Positions 63,187 through 64,000 of a DNA stretch of 64,000 bases are shown here, piece after piece. Origin of the DNA: Sphingobium sp. Cam5-1 (lineage in GTDB: Bacteria > Pseudomonadota > Alphaproteobacteria > Sphingomonadales > Sphingomonadaceae). The translations under genes were made by a program, and so were the position numbers. The first letter of the stretch is position 1. Each line of letters opens with the position of its first letter. Under the pieces are notes generated by a model that saw only the letters and a program-made list of their open reading frames with translations, did not search any database and was not told the DNA's origin. The DNA lies in contig NZ_CP065140.1 of NCBI RefSeq assembly GCF_015693305.1, positions 1-64,000 of the forward strand. The letters are read 5' to 3'.

Positions 63187-63933
63187 TTGAAAAGTCCGCT
63201 CATTCTCAAACTGGGGTCTGTGGAGCATCTCACGGAGCAGGAAGAGGAGCGTGCCAACTCCCTTTGCCGGTCGACCATGACGACGCCGAAGGCGCACGAC
63301 ATTATCTCGGAAGGGACCGATCCGCAGCATGTTCACCTCATTATCGACGGGTGGGCAGCCCGTTATTCGATCACCGCCAACGGCGGTCGTCGAATAACCG
63401 CATTTCTCATCCCGGGTGATTTCTGTGACATACATGTAACGACACTGGCCGCCATGGACCATAGCATCGTTGCTATCACGGATTGCATGGTGGGCTATGT
63501 CGACAAGACAGCGATCGATTCTATCACCCGATCCACGCCACTGCTCACCCGAGCTTTTTGGCGTGCTACCTTGGTTGACGAGGCGATCCTGCGCCGTTGG
63601 CTGGTCAACAGCGGGCGAAAGGATGCTTATGCAAGCACGGCGCACCTGTTATGTGAACTGCACCTGCGACTGAGGATCGTGGGTCGCGCGGAGGAGGATC
63701 GCTTCGATCTGCCGCTCACGCAGCAGGACCTGGCGGATGCCGTCGGCCTGACGAGCGTGCACGTCAATCGCGTGATGAAGCGCCTCAGGGAAGATGGGTT
63801 GATCGAAAGGGAGCAAAACACCATGCGCATATTGGACTTGGCCCGCCTGTGCGAGGTTGCCGAGTTTAATCCGAATTACCTGCATCTACACCATCTCGGC
63901 AAAGGCTGCGGACCCGCAATTTCGGGAAACTGA
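63187..63933 (+). CDS. Crp/Fnr-family transcriptional regulator
   Basis: A 248-residue regulator with a cyclic-nucleotide-binding-like domain (HVHLIIDGWAARYSITANGGRRITAFLIPGDF) and a helix-turn-helix (LPLTQQDLADAVGLTSVHVNRVMKRLREDGL). The four-cysteine FNR iron-sulfur signature is absent. The start is TTG at 63187, with no strong ribosome-binding site, so it is uncertain. It probably acts on the divergent DUF6894 promoter. Confidence 0.82.
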   Translation: MKSPLILKLGSVEHLTEQEEERANSLCRSTMTTPKAHDIISEGTDPQHVHLIIDGWAARYSITANGGRRITAFLIPGDFCDIHVTTLAAMDHSIVAITDCMVGYVDKTAIDSITRSTPLLTRAFWRATLVDEAILRRWLVNSGRKDAYASTAHLLCELHLRLRIVGRAEEDRFDLPLTQQDLADAVGLTSVHVNRVMKRLREDGLIEREQNTMRILDLARLCEVAEFNPNYLHLHHLGKGCGPAISGN

Positions 63934-64000
63934 GAGGCTCGCGATCAAGCTTGTTGACGCAGTGTATGTTCATGATATGTTCTTTACACGGAGAATTCAG

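Overview
The window is GC-rich DNA whose protein families point to an alphaproteobacterium, most likely a sphingomonad (Sphingobium, Novosphingobium or Sphingomonas type). This is inferred from the DUF736, DUF6878, DUF6915 and DUF6894 accessory genes, the MobF relaxase type and overall codon use; no rRNA or tRNA gene was found to confirm it. The sequence looks like plasmid or genomic-island DNA: a stress and metabolism region on the left and a conjugation and maintenance region on the right.

Layout. 0.4-5.0 kb: a tightly overlapping four-gene efflux operon (FUSC pump, DUF1656, HlyD adaptor, outer-membrane factor). 5-15 kb: small oxidative-stress and sulfur units, namely carbonic anhydrase with a 1-Cys peroxiredoxin, a LysR regulator with a ferritin-like DUF6306 protein, a retropepsin-PDZ protein, a CysJ/CysI chimera with a MetB-like enzyme, and DUF488. 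Five intergenic regions here carry the same Fur-like AT-rich box, suggesting one regulon. 15-21 kb: cyclopropane fatty acid synthase, Rnk, glutamate dehydrogenase, ClC channel and MarR. 21-25 kb: HU, a winged-helix protein flanked by inverted repeats, and a tyrosine recombinase. 25-31 kb: CBS protein, Tim44-like protein, MreB-like protein, UspA, and several damaged small genes.

31-53 kb and 61-63 kb: conjugative-plasmid backbone. It holds a MobF relaxase, a VirD4/TraD coupling protein and a ribbon-helix-helix accessory protein, followed by accessory genes mostly on the minus strand: SLOG/DUF2493, SSB, a Phd/PemK toxin-antitoxin pair, two DUF736 copies, DUF6915, DUF6878, an orphan GHKL ATPase and ArdB antirestriction. 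No type IV secretion genes are in the window. Two copies of a covarying three-hairpin RNA-like element precede plus-strand genes at 37.3 and 41.0 kb.

53.5-61.4 kb: a Tn554-like transposon with three tyrosine recombinases and a DUF6262 protein. It carries an ars operon (frameshifted ArsI/CadI, ArsR, ArsC, ACR3) and splits a plasmid PAPS-reductase-like gene into two halves 8 kb apart. The window ends with a Crp/Fnr regulator.

All family calls are from reading motifs by eye; no database search was run.
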